Source: Bacilli bacterium | Lineage (GTDB): Bacteria; Bacillota_I; Bacilli_A; RF39; UBA660 | Assembly: GCA_900769635.1 (NCBI GenBank) | Contig: CAAGHJ010000002.1 | Coordinates: forward strand, 5,417 to 69,416 | Reading direction: 5' to 3' | DNA: 64,000 nucleotides | Part shown: piece after piece, positions 1-7,093 of the stretch | How the letters are laid out: the number at the start of each line of letters is the position of its first letter | Position numbering within the stretch: position 1 is the stretch's first letter | Program-made: the position numbers and the translations under genes | Notes under the pieces: model-generated | Told to the model about the DNA's origin: nothing | The model's input: the letters and a program-made list of their open reading frames with translations, nothing else | The model's database searches: none

Positions 1-1
1 T

Positions 2-415
2 TATCCAAATGTGGAGACAACTACGCAAATAAATACTAATATAATAAATACTAAAAAACAAATAGATAAAGATGATAAAACCAAAATATCATCTTTTTTT
101 GTTCCTGAAGAACATAATAAATTAATATTGGAATTAATAGAAAGGGGTTATATAAATGAAGATGATATACAAATATTCTATTATGATAAGTTATTTAATC
201 AGTTATTGGAAGAAGATAATTCGTATCAAGATTTAATACAAATAATTCACTATATTGTTCCAAGAATAGTAAAAAGAAAATTTAAAGATGAAAATGACAA
301 TTTAATTGAAAATAAATATGGTTATTTTAAAAATGCTATAGAGAGTAACATTCGTAAATTAAATACAAATATTGAAAATTTGTGGGGAGAGGATGAATAT
401 AATCTATGGTATTGA
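2..415 (+). CDS. partial protein, possibly C-terminus of a replication initiator
   Basis: The frame is open to the left edge, so only the C-terminal part (about 137 residues) is visible. The first visible start-like codon (GTG at 11) has no ribosome site and is probably internal. The visible part is hydrophilic and AT-rich. A stretch ending in a Gly-Tyr-Phe-Lys-Asn-Ala segment followed by an acidic, aromatic tail resembles the ends of some RepA/DnaD-like initiators carried by integrative elements; I am not sure of this. No catalytic motif is visible. It lies directly before the promoter of the glycan cassette. Confidence 0.45.
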   Translation, partial: YPNVETTTQINTNIINTKKQIDKDDKTKISSFFVPEEHNKLILELIERGYINEDDIQIFYYDKLFNQLLEEDNSYQDLIQIIHYIVPRIVKRKFKDENDNLIENKYGYFKNAIESNIRKLNTNIENLWGEDEYNLWY

Positions 416-503
416 TATTTTAAAATTTATTAAGTAAAAGTGTATATTAAATTAATATGTTTTCCATAATACAATATATTCCACATTTTTTTGTAAAAAC
501 ATA

Positions 504-532
504 TTGACAAATATGTAAAAATCGTTTAAAAT
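504..532 (+). promoter_or_regulatory. sigma-A type promoter of the glycan cassette
   Basis: TTGACA at 504-509 and TAAAAT at 527-532 are separated by 17 bases. Transcription would start near 539, giving a leader of about 135 nt that contains a short ORF and a terminator-like hairpin before the first cassette gene. Confidence 0.75.
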
Positions 533-558
533 ATAGTGCAAATGCAAGGGGGTAAACT

Positions 559-636
559 ATGAGTTTATCAAAAAAAACTAGTAATGTGATTATTTTTCAA
601 AGTGAAAATAAATTTCTTGAGGGCAAAAACATATAG
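559..636 (+). CDS. putative 25-residue leader peptide
   Basis: ATG at 559 is preceded by a strong ribosome site (AGGGGG, 547-552). The ORF encodes 25 residues beginning MSLSKKTSN and ends with TAG at 634-636, inside the loop of the following hairpin. This geometry, a translated short ORF whose stop falls in a rho-independent terminator, suggests attenuation in which ribosome position affects termination. No run of one repeated codon indicates an amino-acid signal, so what is sensed is unknown. It could also be a chance ORF. Confidence 0.5.
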   Translation: MSLSKKTSNVIIFQSENKFLEGKNI

Positions 637-655
637 GCGTTTTGCCCTCTTTTTT
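619..655 (+). terminator. terminator-like attenuator before the glycan cassette
   Basis: The arm GAGGGCAAAA (619-628) pairs with TTTTGCCCTC (640-649), followed by a run of T residues (650-655). It lies between the promoter and the first cassette gene, so it can act as a regulated terminator for the operon. Confidence 0.75.
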
Positions 656-675
656 AAAAGATAAGGAGAGACAGT

Positions 676-1164
676 ATGAACAATATAAGATTATTTTTGT
701 CTGATTGCGATGGTGTTCTAACTGATGCAGGCATGTATTATTTTGAATCAGGAGATGAAGCAAAAAAGTTTAATACACGGGATGGTATGGCATTTAAGTT
801 ACTAAAGGAACAAAATATTAAAATTGGTATAATAACAGGTGAAAAATCAAAGATAGTTAAAAATCGCGGAAAAAAACTTAAAATGGATTATATTTTTATG
901 AATGCCAAAAATAAAGTTTTAATTATAGAAAAATTATTAAAACAATTAAATCTTACTTACAATAATGTTGCATATATTGGTGATGATATTAATGATTTAG
1001 AACTATTGAAAAAGGTTGGATTCAGTGCATGTCCGTTAGACGCTGAAGATATTATTAAGAAAAATGTAATGTATATATCAGAAAAAAAAGGAGGATCTGG
1101 TGTGGTACGAGATGTATATAATAAATATTTCAATAATGTAGAAGGTGGAAAAAATGAACAATGA
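676..1164 (+). CDS. HAD phosphatase, KdsC-like (sugar-acid phosphate phosphatase)
   Basis: This 162-residue protein has the HAD signature of the KdsC family: a DxDG motif with the following LTD near residues 9-16, the RDGMAF segment, an ITGE motif and a GDDINDLELL motif near residues 111-120. KdsC proteins remove phosphate from 8- or 9-phosphorylated nonulosonic or octulosonic acids. Next to a NeuB-like synthase and a NeuA-like cytidylyltransferase the most likely substrate is a KDN- or sialic-acid-9-phosphate; that is inference. The start has a good ribosome site (AAGGAGAG). It opens the cassette and its end overlaps the next gene by 11 nt. Confidence 0.85.
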   Translation: MNNIRLFLSDCDGVLTDAGMYYFESGDEAKKFNTRDGMAFKLLKEQNIKIGIITGEKSKIVKNRGKKLKMDYIFMNAKNKVLIIEKLLKQLNLTYNNVAYIGDDINDLELLKKVGFSACPLDAEDIIKKNVMYISEKKGGSGVVRDVYNKYFNNVEGGKNEQ

Positions 1165-1690
1165 TTTAATTAGTTTGTTTGATATTCCAAAAATTAAGGT
1201 TAGTGTTGATACATTTTGGTTTTTTAAACACTGTATGAAAGATAATTATTTTAATGCTCATATAATGATAAGAATGTTAGCAATAGATTGTTACTACGGA
1301 AAAAATGACTATGGTTGGGATTGGTATAATAAAATGCAATTAACTAGAGTGGCGGATAATCCATTAATTCCAAAAAGAATGGCTAGACATGAAAAAGAGT
1401 TTAAAAAATTAATAAAAAGTTTTGAAGAAAATGGATTTATAGAAGAATACCCATTGGTAGTAAACAAAGAGATGTTATTTATAGATGGAGCACATCGTTT
1501 GGCACTTGCTTTATATTTTGGTATTGAAAGAGTTACAATAACTGTAGACAAAGATTATTATTTTATTGATAGTAGAGATTTTTCGTTTGACTGGTTTGAA
1601 AAAAAACAAATGGGTTATATGAAAACTGAAGCATTAAGAAAATATAATGAAATTTGTGAATTTTATGGAGGTAAACAAAATGAATTATAA
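1154..1690 (+). CDS. ParB/sulfiredoxin-fold domain protein of the glycan cassette
   Basis: The protein has 178 residues. A DGAHRLA motif in its middle is the hallmark of the ParB/Srx-like fold, where DGxHR binds a nucleotide or phosphate. Such domains are common in surface-polysaccharide clusters, where their role is mostly unknown. The start at ATG 1154 is preferred over an upstream in-frame GTG at 1145 because GAAGGTGG lies just before it. It overlaps the previous gene by 11 nt and the next by 11 nt, indicating translational coupling. Aromatic residues are frequent. It is probably not a partition protein, because it is small and has no partner ParA. Confidence 0.65.
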   Translation: MNNDLISLFDIPKIKVSVDTFWFFKHCMKDNYFNAHIMIRMLAIDCYYGKNDYGWDWYNKMQLTRVADNPLIPKRMARHEKEFKKLIKSFEENGFIEEYPLVVNKEMLFIDGAHRLALALYFGIERVTITVDKDYYFIDSRDFSFDWFEKKQMGYMKTEALRKYNEICEFYGGKQNEL

Positions 1691-2546
1691 AAGACCAATT
1701 TTTATTGCTGAATTATGTTGTAATCATAAGGGAAGCGTGGATTTAGCAAAATTAATGATAGATTTAGCAAAAAAATCTGGTGTTGATATTGTTAAATTTC
1801 AAAAAAGAGATATACATACTTGGGAAAAAAGAAAACCTAATATTTATAATTCCCCGCATCCAAATGTTAATGAAGCTTTTGGAAAAACATATAAAGAACA
1901 TAGGAAATTTTTAGAATTTTCCTTTTCTGAACATAAGGAGTTAAAAAAATATTGTGATGATAAAAAGATAGGATATAGCGCTTCAGTTTGGGATATTAAA
2001 TCTGCCAAACAAATATGTTCCCTAAATCCTAAAATGATAAAAGTTGCATCGCCATGTAATTCTAACTATGAAATGTTAGAATGGCTATGTGATAATTATA
2101 GTGGGGAAATTCATGTTTCATTGGGAATGACAAGTAAAGAAGATATTGACAAAATAGTGAAATTTTTTATTAATAAAAATAGAGCAAAAGATTTATATTT
2201 ATATACTTGCACTTCTGGTTATCCTGTACAATATGAAGATATGTGTATATTAGAAATTAATAATTTAATAAAAAAATATGGTAAAGTAATTAAAGGTATT
2301 GGATTTTCTGGGCATCATATAGGAACTGCTGTAGATATTTCAGCATATACATTAGGTGCAACTGTAATAGAAAGACATTTCACATTAGATAAAAGTTTAA
2401 AAGGAACGGATCAGAAAGTCGCTTTAACAAAGGAAGAATTTGAAGAATTAATATTAAATATTGATAATGTTAGAAAAGCACTTTCATATAAAAATAAAGA
2501 TGTATTAGATGTAGAGATTAAAAATAAGGAGAAGTTAAAATGGTAA
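1680..2546 (+). CDS. NeuB-like nonulosonic acid synthase without SAF domain
   Basis: This 288-residue TIM-barrel enzyme resembles N-acylneuraminate synthases, which condense phosphoenolpyruvate with a mannose-type sugar. The N-terminal IAELCCNHKG corresponds to the family's IAEIGxNHNG. The C-terminal FSGHH, GATVIERHFTLD and KGTDQKVAL match the usual SDHT and EKHFTLDxxxxGPDH region. The C-terminal antifreeze-like (SAF) domain of typical NeuB (about 340-350 residues) is absent. The start is ATG 1680, preceded by ATGGAGG, rather than an in-frame ATG further upstream. With an adjacent KdsC-type phosphatase and no epimerase, a 9-phosphate product is plausible (inference). Confidence 0.85.
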   Translation: MNYKRPIFIAELCCNHKGSVDLAKLMIDLAKKSGVDIVKFQKRDIHTWEKRKPNIYNSPHPNVNEAFGKTYKEHRKFLEFSFSEHKELKKYCDDKKIGYSASVWDIKSAKQICSLNPKMIKVASPCNSNYEMLEWLCDNYSGEIHVSLGMTSKEDIDKIVKFFINKNRAKDLYLYTCTSGYPVQYEDMCILEINNLIKKYGKVIKGIGFSGHHIGTAVDISAYTLGATVIERHFTLDKSLKGTDQKVALTKEEFEELILNIDNVRKALSYKNKDVLDVEIKNKEKLKW

Positions 2547-3223
2547 AGTATAATTATGTTGTTATGATTCCTGCTAGAGGTGGTAGTAAATCAATCCCTT
2601 TAAAAAATATAAAAGAAATAGCGGGACAACCTTTAATTTACTGGTCATTAGATGCGGCAGTAAATAGTAAATATGTTGATAAAGTATTTGTATCAACAGA
2701 TTCAGAAGAAATAAAAAAAGTTGTTTTACAGTATAATAAATTAAATAAAGAAAAAATTGAAGTAATTGATAGAAGTGAAGAATGTTCCACTGATACTGCA
2801 ACTACAGAGTCAGTTATGCTTGATTTTTCAAAAAGAGTAGATTATACAAATTTAATTTTAATTCAATGCACTAATCCTATGATAACAACGAAAGATATTG
2901 ATGGGGCTATAGCAGTACATCCAAAATTTGATAGCGTTTTATCAACAGTAGTTCAAAAAAGATTTTATTGGAAGTTTAATAATGATGGAAGTATTAGTGA
3001 AATTGAACACGATATAAAGAAAAGACCTAGAAGACAAGATTGGGATGGTGTTTTAGCAGAAAATGGGTCAATATATATTATTTCAAAAGAAAATTTACTT
3101 AAAGGTCAATGTAGACTTTATGGAAGAATTGGAACATATATAATGCCTGATAGTAGTTATTATGAAATTGATGAGGACATAGATTGGATAATAATAGAAA
3201 AATTATTAAAAAATAAAAAATAA
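2540..3223 (+). CDS. NeuA-like CMP-sugar acid cytidylyltransferase
   Basis: This 227-residue protein begins with the IPARGGSKSIPLKN loop that defines the CMP-NeuAc/KDO cytidylyltransferase family. It also has the VSTDSEEI motif and a late DIDW segment. It would activate a nonulosonic acid with CTP for glycosyl transfer. It starts inside the last codons of the synthase gene with AAGGAG upstream, so the two are translationally coupled. It lacks the C-terminal phosphatase domain found in some NeuA proteins, which fits with the separate phosphatase encoded two genes upstream. Confidence 0.88.
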   Translation: MVKYNYVVMIPARGGSKSIPLKNIKEIAGQPLIYWSLDAAVNSKYVDKVFVSTDSEEIKKVVLQYNKLNKEKIEVIDRSEECSTDTATTESVMLDFSKRVDYTNLILIQCTNPMITTKDIDGAIAVHPKFDSVLSTVVQKRFYWKFNNDGSISEIEHDIKKRPRRQDWDGVLAENGSIYIISKENLLKGQCRLYGRIGTYIMPDSSYYEIDEDIDWIIIEKLLKNKK

Positions 3224-3251
3224 AAGTTTAAGAATATTGGAGGATTAAAAA

Positions 3252-3767
3252 ATGTTAAGCGTTGGAATAATTTGGAATTCTTCGCAAAAATATGCCAATG
3301 ACATAATTAGTGATTTAAAGAAAAGTGTTGATGTTTTGGATTTTTTTGAAGTGGATTTTGGAGAAAAATATTATTCATTTGTAAAAAGTATTTATGAAAA
3401 AGAACAAATGGAAGATTGGAAAATTGCAAATAAAATACTACACATGCAATATACTGATGATAATAAGATAACTATAATATTCTTTGACTTTGATGAGAAC
3501 GAAATAAGGTTTCATCCTAAAAAAAATAAAAATGTTTTTTCAAAGTTAGAGGATAGTAAAATGTATATTCGTGAAAAATATAAAAATCTTGTGAATAATT
3601 ATACTTTTGATATAGTTTTTCACGCTACGGATAATTTAGAAGAATTGAAAAATTGTTTAGAAGTAATTAGAGAATATATAAATCAAATAAAATCAAATGA
3701 AGATAATACAATTATTCAAGGAAGAGTGTTAAAATACAAAAAAAGTTTAGGTGGAAAAAATGAATAG
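3252..3767 (+). CDS. unknown protein of the glycan cassette
   Basis: This 171-residue protein is not recognised with confidence. It begins with a hydrophobic strand (MLSVGIIWN), has a central IIFFDFDENE strand, and contains an FHATDN motif near residues 120-126 that looks like a conserved polar site. There are no membrane segments or signal peptide. It has its own ribosome site (GGAGG) and overlaps the radical SAM gene by 8 nt, so the two are probably co-translated. Its position suggests a role in making or attaching the glycan, but no function can be given. Confidence 0.6.
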   Translation: MLSVGIIWNSSQKYANDIISDLKKSVDVLDFFEVDFGEKYYSFVKSIYEKEQMEDWKIANKILHMQYTDDNKITIIFFDFDENEIRFHPKKNKNVFSKLEDSKMYIREKYKNLVNNYTFDIVFHATDNLEELKNCLEVIREYINQIKSNEDNTIIQGRVLKYKKSLGGKNE

Positions 3768-4785
3768 TTTGAATGATAGATTATTAGAAATCTCAAAATT
3801 AGAAAAATATGAATTATACCCGCCGTTCCCTAAAAAAAATCTTCTTATTGAAGTAACTAATAAGTGTAATAGTAATTGTATTTTTTGCGCTAATAGTAAA
3901 ATGAAAAGAAAGCGAAAATATATAGATCCTGCATTATTAGAAAAAATTTTAAAAGAAGCATTTGAACTTGGTATGATTGAAGTAGGTTTTTATACTACGG
4001 GGGAGTCTTTGTTAGATAATAATTTATCAAAATATATAAAACTTGCTAAAAATATTGGATATAAATATATTTATATAACAACTAATGCTATCTTATTAAA
4101 TAATAGAAAAATTAAAGAGTTAGTAGATGCGGGTATAGATAGTATAAAATTATCTATTAATGCAATAAATAAAAAAGATTATGAATTTATTCATGGAGTT
4201 AATTATTTTGATACAGTTATATCCAACTTAAAATCTTTATATAATTATAGAAAAAACGAAAAATTACAATTCAAAATATATGTTTCATATATCGCAACTA
4301 GATATACAGATTATTCGGTTGCAAAAATAAAAGTATTTTTTGCTGATTATTGTGATGAAGTGGCTGTTGTTAATGTACGAAACCAGAGTGGTTTAATGCC
4401 TGAAATTAATAAATATTTATCTTGTGAGAAACAAAAAAACAAAATAAAAGCCGAAAGAATCTTGCCTTGTCATTATGTTTTTAATACTGTTAATGTTAGT
4501 TGTGAAGGTTATTTGACAGCATGTTGTACAGATTTTGAAAATTATCTAGTATATGCTGATTTGAACAAGGAAACATTGAAAGATAGTTGGCATAATGAAG
4601 TTATTACAGAATTAAGAAGACAACATTTAAATAAAAAATTAGAAGAAAATTTATGTAATAATTGTATTTATTCTAGTGAAAGTTTGCCAATACCTTTAAA
4701 TGAAAGTTTGTGTACTGGTATGACGAAAGAAGTTTTTGATAGCAAAAAAACATTGAATAGAATAGAAAAATATACTAATTTATGA
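3760..4785 (+). CDS. radical SAM/SPASM-type protein
   Basis: The protein has 341 residues. The CxxxCxxC cluster (Cys 36, 40, 43) binds the SAM-cleaving iron-sulfur cluster, followed by a GESLL motif in the usual GGEP position and TTNA on the next strand. The C-terminal third has a spaced set of cysteines (CHY, CEG, ACC, then CNNC) as in SPASM or twitch domains that bind auxiliary clusters. The start at ATG 3760 is chosen over an in-frame GTG 9 nt upstream; GGTGG lies just before it. In a glycan cassette it may modify a sugar or a peptide; the substrate is unknown. Confidence 0.8.
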   Translation: MNSLNDRLLEISKLEKYELYPPFPKKNLLIEVTNKCNSNCIFCANSKMKRKRKYIDPALLEKILKEAFELGMIEVGFYTTGESLLDNNLSKYIKLAKNIGYKYIYITTNAILLNNRKIKELVDAGIDSIKLSINAINKKDYEFIHGVNYFDTVISNLKSLYNYRKNEKLQFKIYVSYIATRYTDYSVAKIKVFFADYCDEVAVVNVRNQSGLMPEINKYLSCEKQKNKIKAERILPCHYVFNTVNVSCEGYLTACCTDFENYLVYADLNKETLKDSWHNEVITELRRQHLNKKLEENLCNNCIYSSESLPIPLNESLCTGMTKEVFDSKKTLNRIEKYTNL

Positions 4786-4814
4786 TATAATAAAAAAAGA
4801 AAGTAGGAGATAAA

Positions 4815-5360
4815 ATGGAATTAGTTGATGTTTATAATGAAAGACATGAAAAATTAAATTATTCTAAAGGAAGAAAAGAGTTAAATGATGGAGAATATAG
4901 ATTATCTTGTTTTATTTGGGTAATAAATGATAAAAATGAAATATTACTTCAACAAAGATTGGCAACTGCTAAAAAAATGCCAAATATGTGGGGTACAACA
5001 GCAGGAGGAGCCCAAAAAGGAGATTCTAGTTTAACTGGTGCAATGAGAGAATTAAAAGAAGAATTGGGAATAGATGCTAGAAAAGAGGAAATGGTATTTA
5101 TAGGATCATATAAAAGAATAAATGATTTTGTAGAAGTTTGGTTATGTAAAAAAAATATTGAAGTTAATGCATTAATTTTGGAACCAAGTGAAGTACAAGA
5201 TGCAAGATGGTTTTCTATAGATGAATTCAAAAGAATGATAGTAGACGGAAAGGGTATAGATTCAGGTTTCAAAATATTTGAAATGTATTATGATAATTTT
5301 TACAATAAACATTATGAATTGGTTGACGGAAAACCTGTTTTAGTAAATAATGAAAAATAA
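4815..5360 (+). CDS. Nudix hydrolase, IPP-isomerase-like branch
   Basis: This 181-residue protein has a Nudix box around residues 60-82. The REL and EELG core is intact and the first acidic position is Asp (GD) rather than the usual Glu. The N-terminal VDVYNERHEKL segment and LLQQR strand are typical of the group resembling isopentenyl-diphosphate isomerase. Such proteins hydrolyse nucleoside-diphosphate compounds; inside this cassette a nucleotide-sugar substrate is possible. It follows the radical SAM gene by 29 nt, has a GTAGGAG ribosome site and overlaps the next gene by 11 nt. Confidence 0.8.
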   Translation: MELVDVYNERHEKLNYSKGRKELNDGEYRLSCFIWVINDKNEILLQQRLATAKKMPNMWGTTAGGAQKGDSSLTGAMRELKEELGIDARKEEMVFIGSYKRINDFVEVWLCKKNIEVNALILEPSEVQDARWFSIDEFKRMIVDGKGIDSGFKIFEMYYDNFYNKHYELVDGKPVLVNNEK

Positions 5361-6813
5361 TTTTTTTGATAAATTTACGAAATATGAATTAGATAACCAT
5401 CTTTTTGATATTAAATTTAAAGATATTAATATATGGGAAATTATGAGAACGTATATTTATATTGAAATAGAGCAAATAATGAATAGTTTGCAACCTTTAT
5501 TTCCAACAAGCACAGAGAAGAAACGAAAACAATTTTCAATTAAAATTTTAATAAATAGTTTGAAGATATTTTTTGTGAAAAATAAAGATTTAATATTTTT
5601 AAATAATCCTAGAAGAGTTAAACAAAAAAATGGTAAATATTATTGTAAATATACTGATCCTTTTATTGAAATAGTAAAAGGAAGGTATAGCTATATTACT
5701 TTAGAAGATCCATATTGGTCTTTATCGCCATCTAATACTTCGTCTCATTTTTTACCTGTTGAAACACAAAGTATTTGTTTTTTAGATGCAATGGAATACA
5801 TGTTTAGATTCAAAAAATATTTTTTTAAAAAATATAATAAAAAGGAATATAAAAAATTGCAAAATATATTAACTCAAATAAGAGTAAAAATTGAAAATGA
5901 ATTTCAATGCGACTTATCTAATATATTTAGTGTTGCCGAAGATAAAGTATTATATATGGTTTTATTAAAAACAAATTATGAGAAAATAATTAATAGATTA
6001 AAACCTAAAGCAATTTTGGAATTTTATGATGCTTTTCCATCTAAAATATTAATAAATAAAATTGCAAAAGATAATAATATTCCAATAATAGAAATTCAAC
6101 ATGGTGTTGTTACTCGTTATAATCCAATATTTTTAAAATATAAAGATGTAAACAGAAAATATTATTGTACACCTGATTATGTTTTTTCATATGGAAAAAA
6201 ATTATTAAATTGTAAAAATATGCCTATTGCAAAAAATAGTATTTATTATATAGGGAATGTATATTTAAATTCAAAAAAGAAAGAATATGAAAAATTATTT
6301 TTAAAAAGTAATAAAAAAAATATTTTATTTATTTCACAATCTAATTTAGGAAAATATATAAGTGAATTTGCATCAGAGTTAGCAAATTTATTGAGTGATA
6401 GTCCAGAATATCATATTATATATAAAATGCATCCATATGAAATTGGTGCAACATACGATTGTCTAAATAAAACTAATATAACTATAATTAATGATAGAGA
6501 AAATGATTTGTACTATTATCAATCAATATCTATAGCACAGGTTGGTATTTATAGTACTGGAATTTATGAAGGGTTGATATTTGATTTACCGACATATATC
6601 ATTAATAATGATTATGGAACTAGTGAGATTAAAGAAATACTAGGTAACGAAAAAGGAATTTATTATATTAATGATGCAAAAGATGTAGTTGATTTATTGC
6701 CAAAAAATAAAAAAATAAATATTTCAAATAAATATTGGCAGAACATTAAAAATGATAAAATTGTAGAATTGTTATCATCTATAGTTGATACTAGAAAACA
6801 ATGTAAAAAATAA
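5350..6813 (+). CDS. probable capsule-type glycosyltransferase
   Basis: This 487-residue protein has features of GT-B capsule transferases related to polysialyltransferase, KpsC-like or CDP-glycerol transferases. There is an IEIQHGVV motif near residue 250, a YKMHPYE motif near residue 360 and a STGIYEGL motif near residue 400, where the sugar nucleotide and acceptor usually bind. It has no clear membrane segment and many Lys and aromatic residues. It ends the cassette and overlaps the Nudix gene by 11 nt, so it is the best candidate to use the CMP-activated sugar made upstream. The donor is inference. Confidence 0.6.
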   Translation: MKNNFFDKFTKYELDNHLFDIKFKDINIWEIMRTYIYIEIEQIMNSLQPLFPTSTEKKRKQFSIKILINSLKIFFVKNKDLIFLNNPRRVKQKNGKYYCKYTDPFIEIVKGRYSYITLEDPYWSLSPSNTSSHFLPVETQSICFLDAMEYMFRFKKYFFKKYNKKEYKKLQNILTQIRVKIENEFQCDLSNIFSVAEDKVLYMVLLKTNYEKIINRLKPKAILEFYDAFPSKILINKIAKDNNIPIIEIQHGVVTRYNPIFLKYKDVNRKYYCTPDYVFSYGKKLLNCKNMPIAKNSIYYIGNVYLNSKKKEYEKLFLKSNKKNILFISQSNLGKYISEFASELANLLSDSPEYHIIYKMHPYEIGATYDCLNKTNITIINDRENDLYYYQSISIAQVGIYSTGIYEGLIFDLPTYIINNDYGTSEIKEILGNEKGIYYINDAKDVVDLLPKNKKINISNKYWQNIKNDKIVELLSSIVDTRKQCKK

Positions 6814-6913
6814 AAATAACTAATATTTTATATATATTTAATAAATAGTAATTTTTTAAAGTTAAATAGTTGGATGGCAATTTTTATAATTCAATATTTT
6901 CAATATTTTCAAG

Positions 6914-6983
6914 TTGACAAAACGATTGAATTATGGTACAATATGTTGCACATTTAGTTCATAAATAAATTTTTATTTATGAA
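6914..6983 (+). promoter_or_regulatory. helD promoter with a start-site hairpin
   Basis: TTGACA (6914-6919) and TACAAT (6937-6942) are spaced by 17 bases. Just after the likely start is a perfect 12-bp inverted repeat (6958-6969 with 6972-6983) with a two-base loop. It could be an operator or an RNA hairpin in the roughly 145-nt leader of helD. Confidence 0.65.
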
Positions 6984-7093
6984 GACAGTAAAGATTTATA
7001 TTCTATTATAATTTATGAATTTTATAAAAATTATTTTTAAGTCAAGTATGCATTAATAATTATATTAATAACTTCAAATAAGGGGGGATTTTT

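Noticed and set aside
1154..1690. Chromosome-partition ParB
   Set aside because: The DGAHR motif fits the wider ParB/Srx fold, but the protein is small, lacks the HTH and ParA partner, and sits in a glycan operon.
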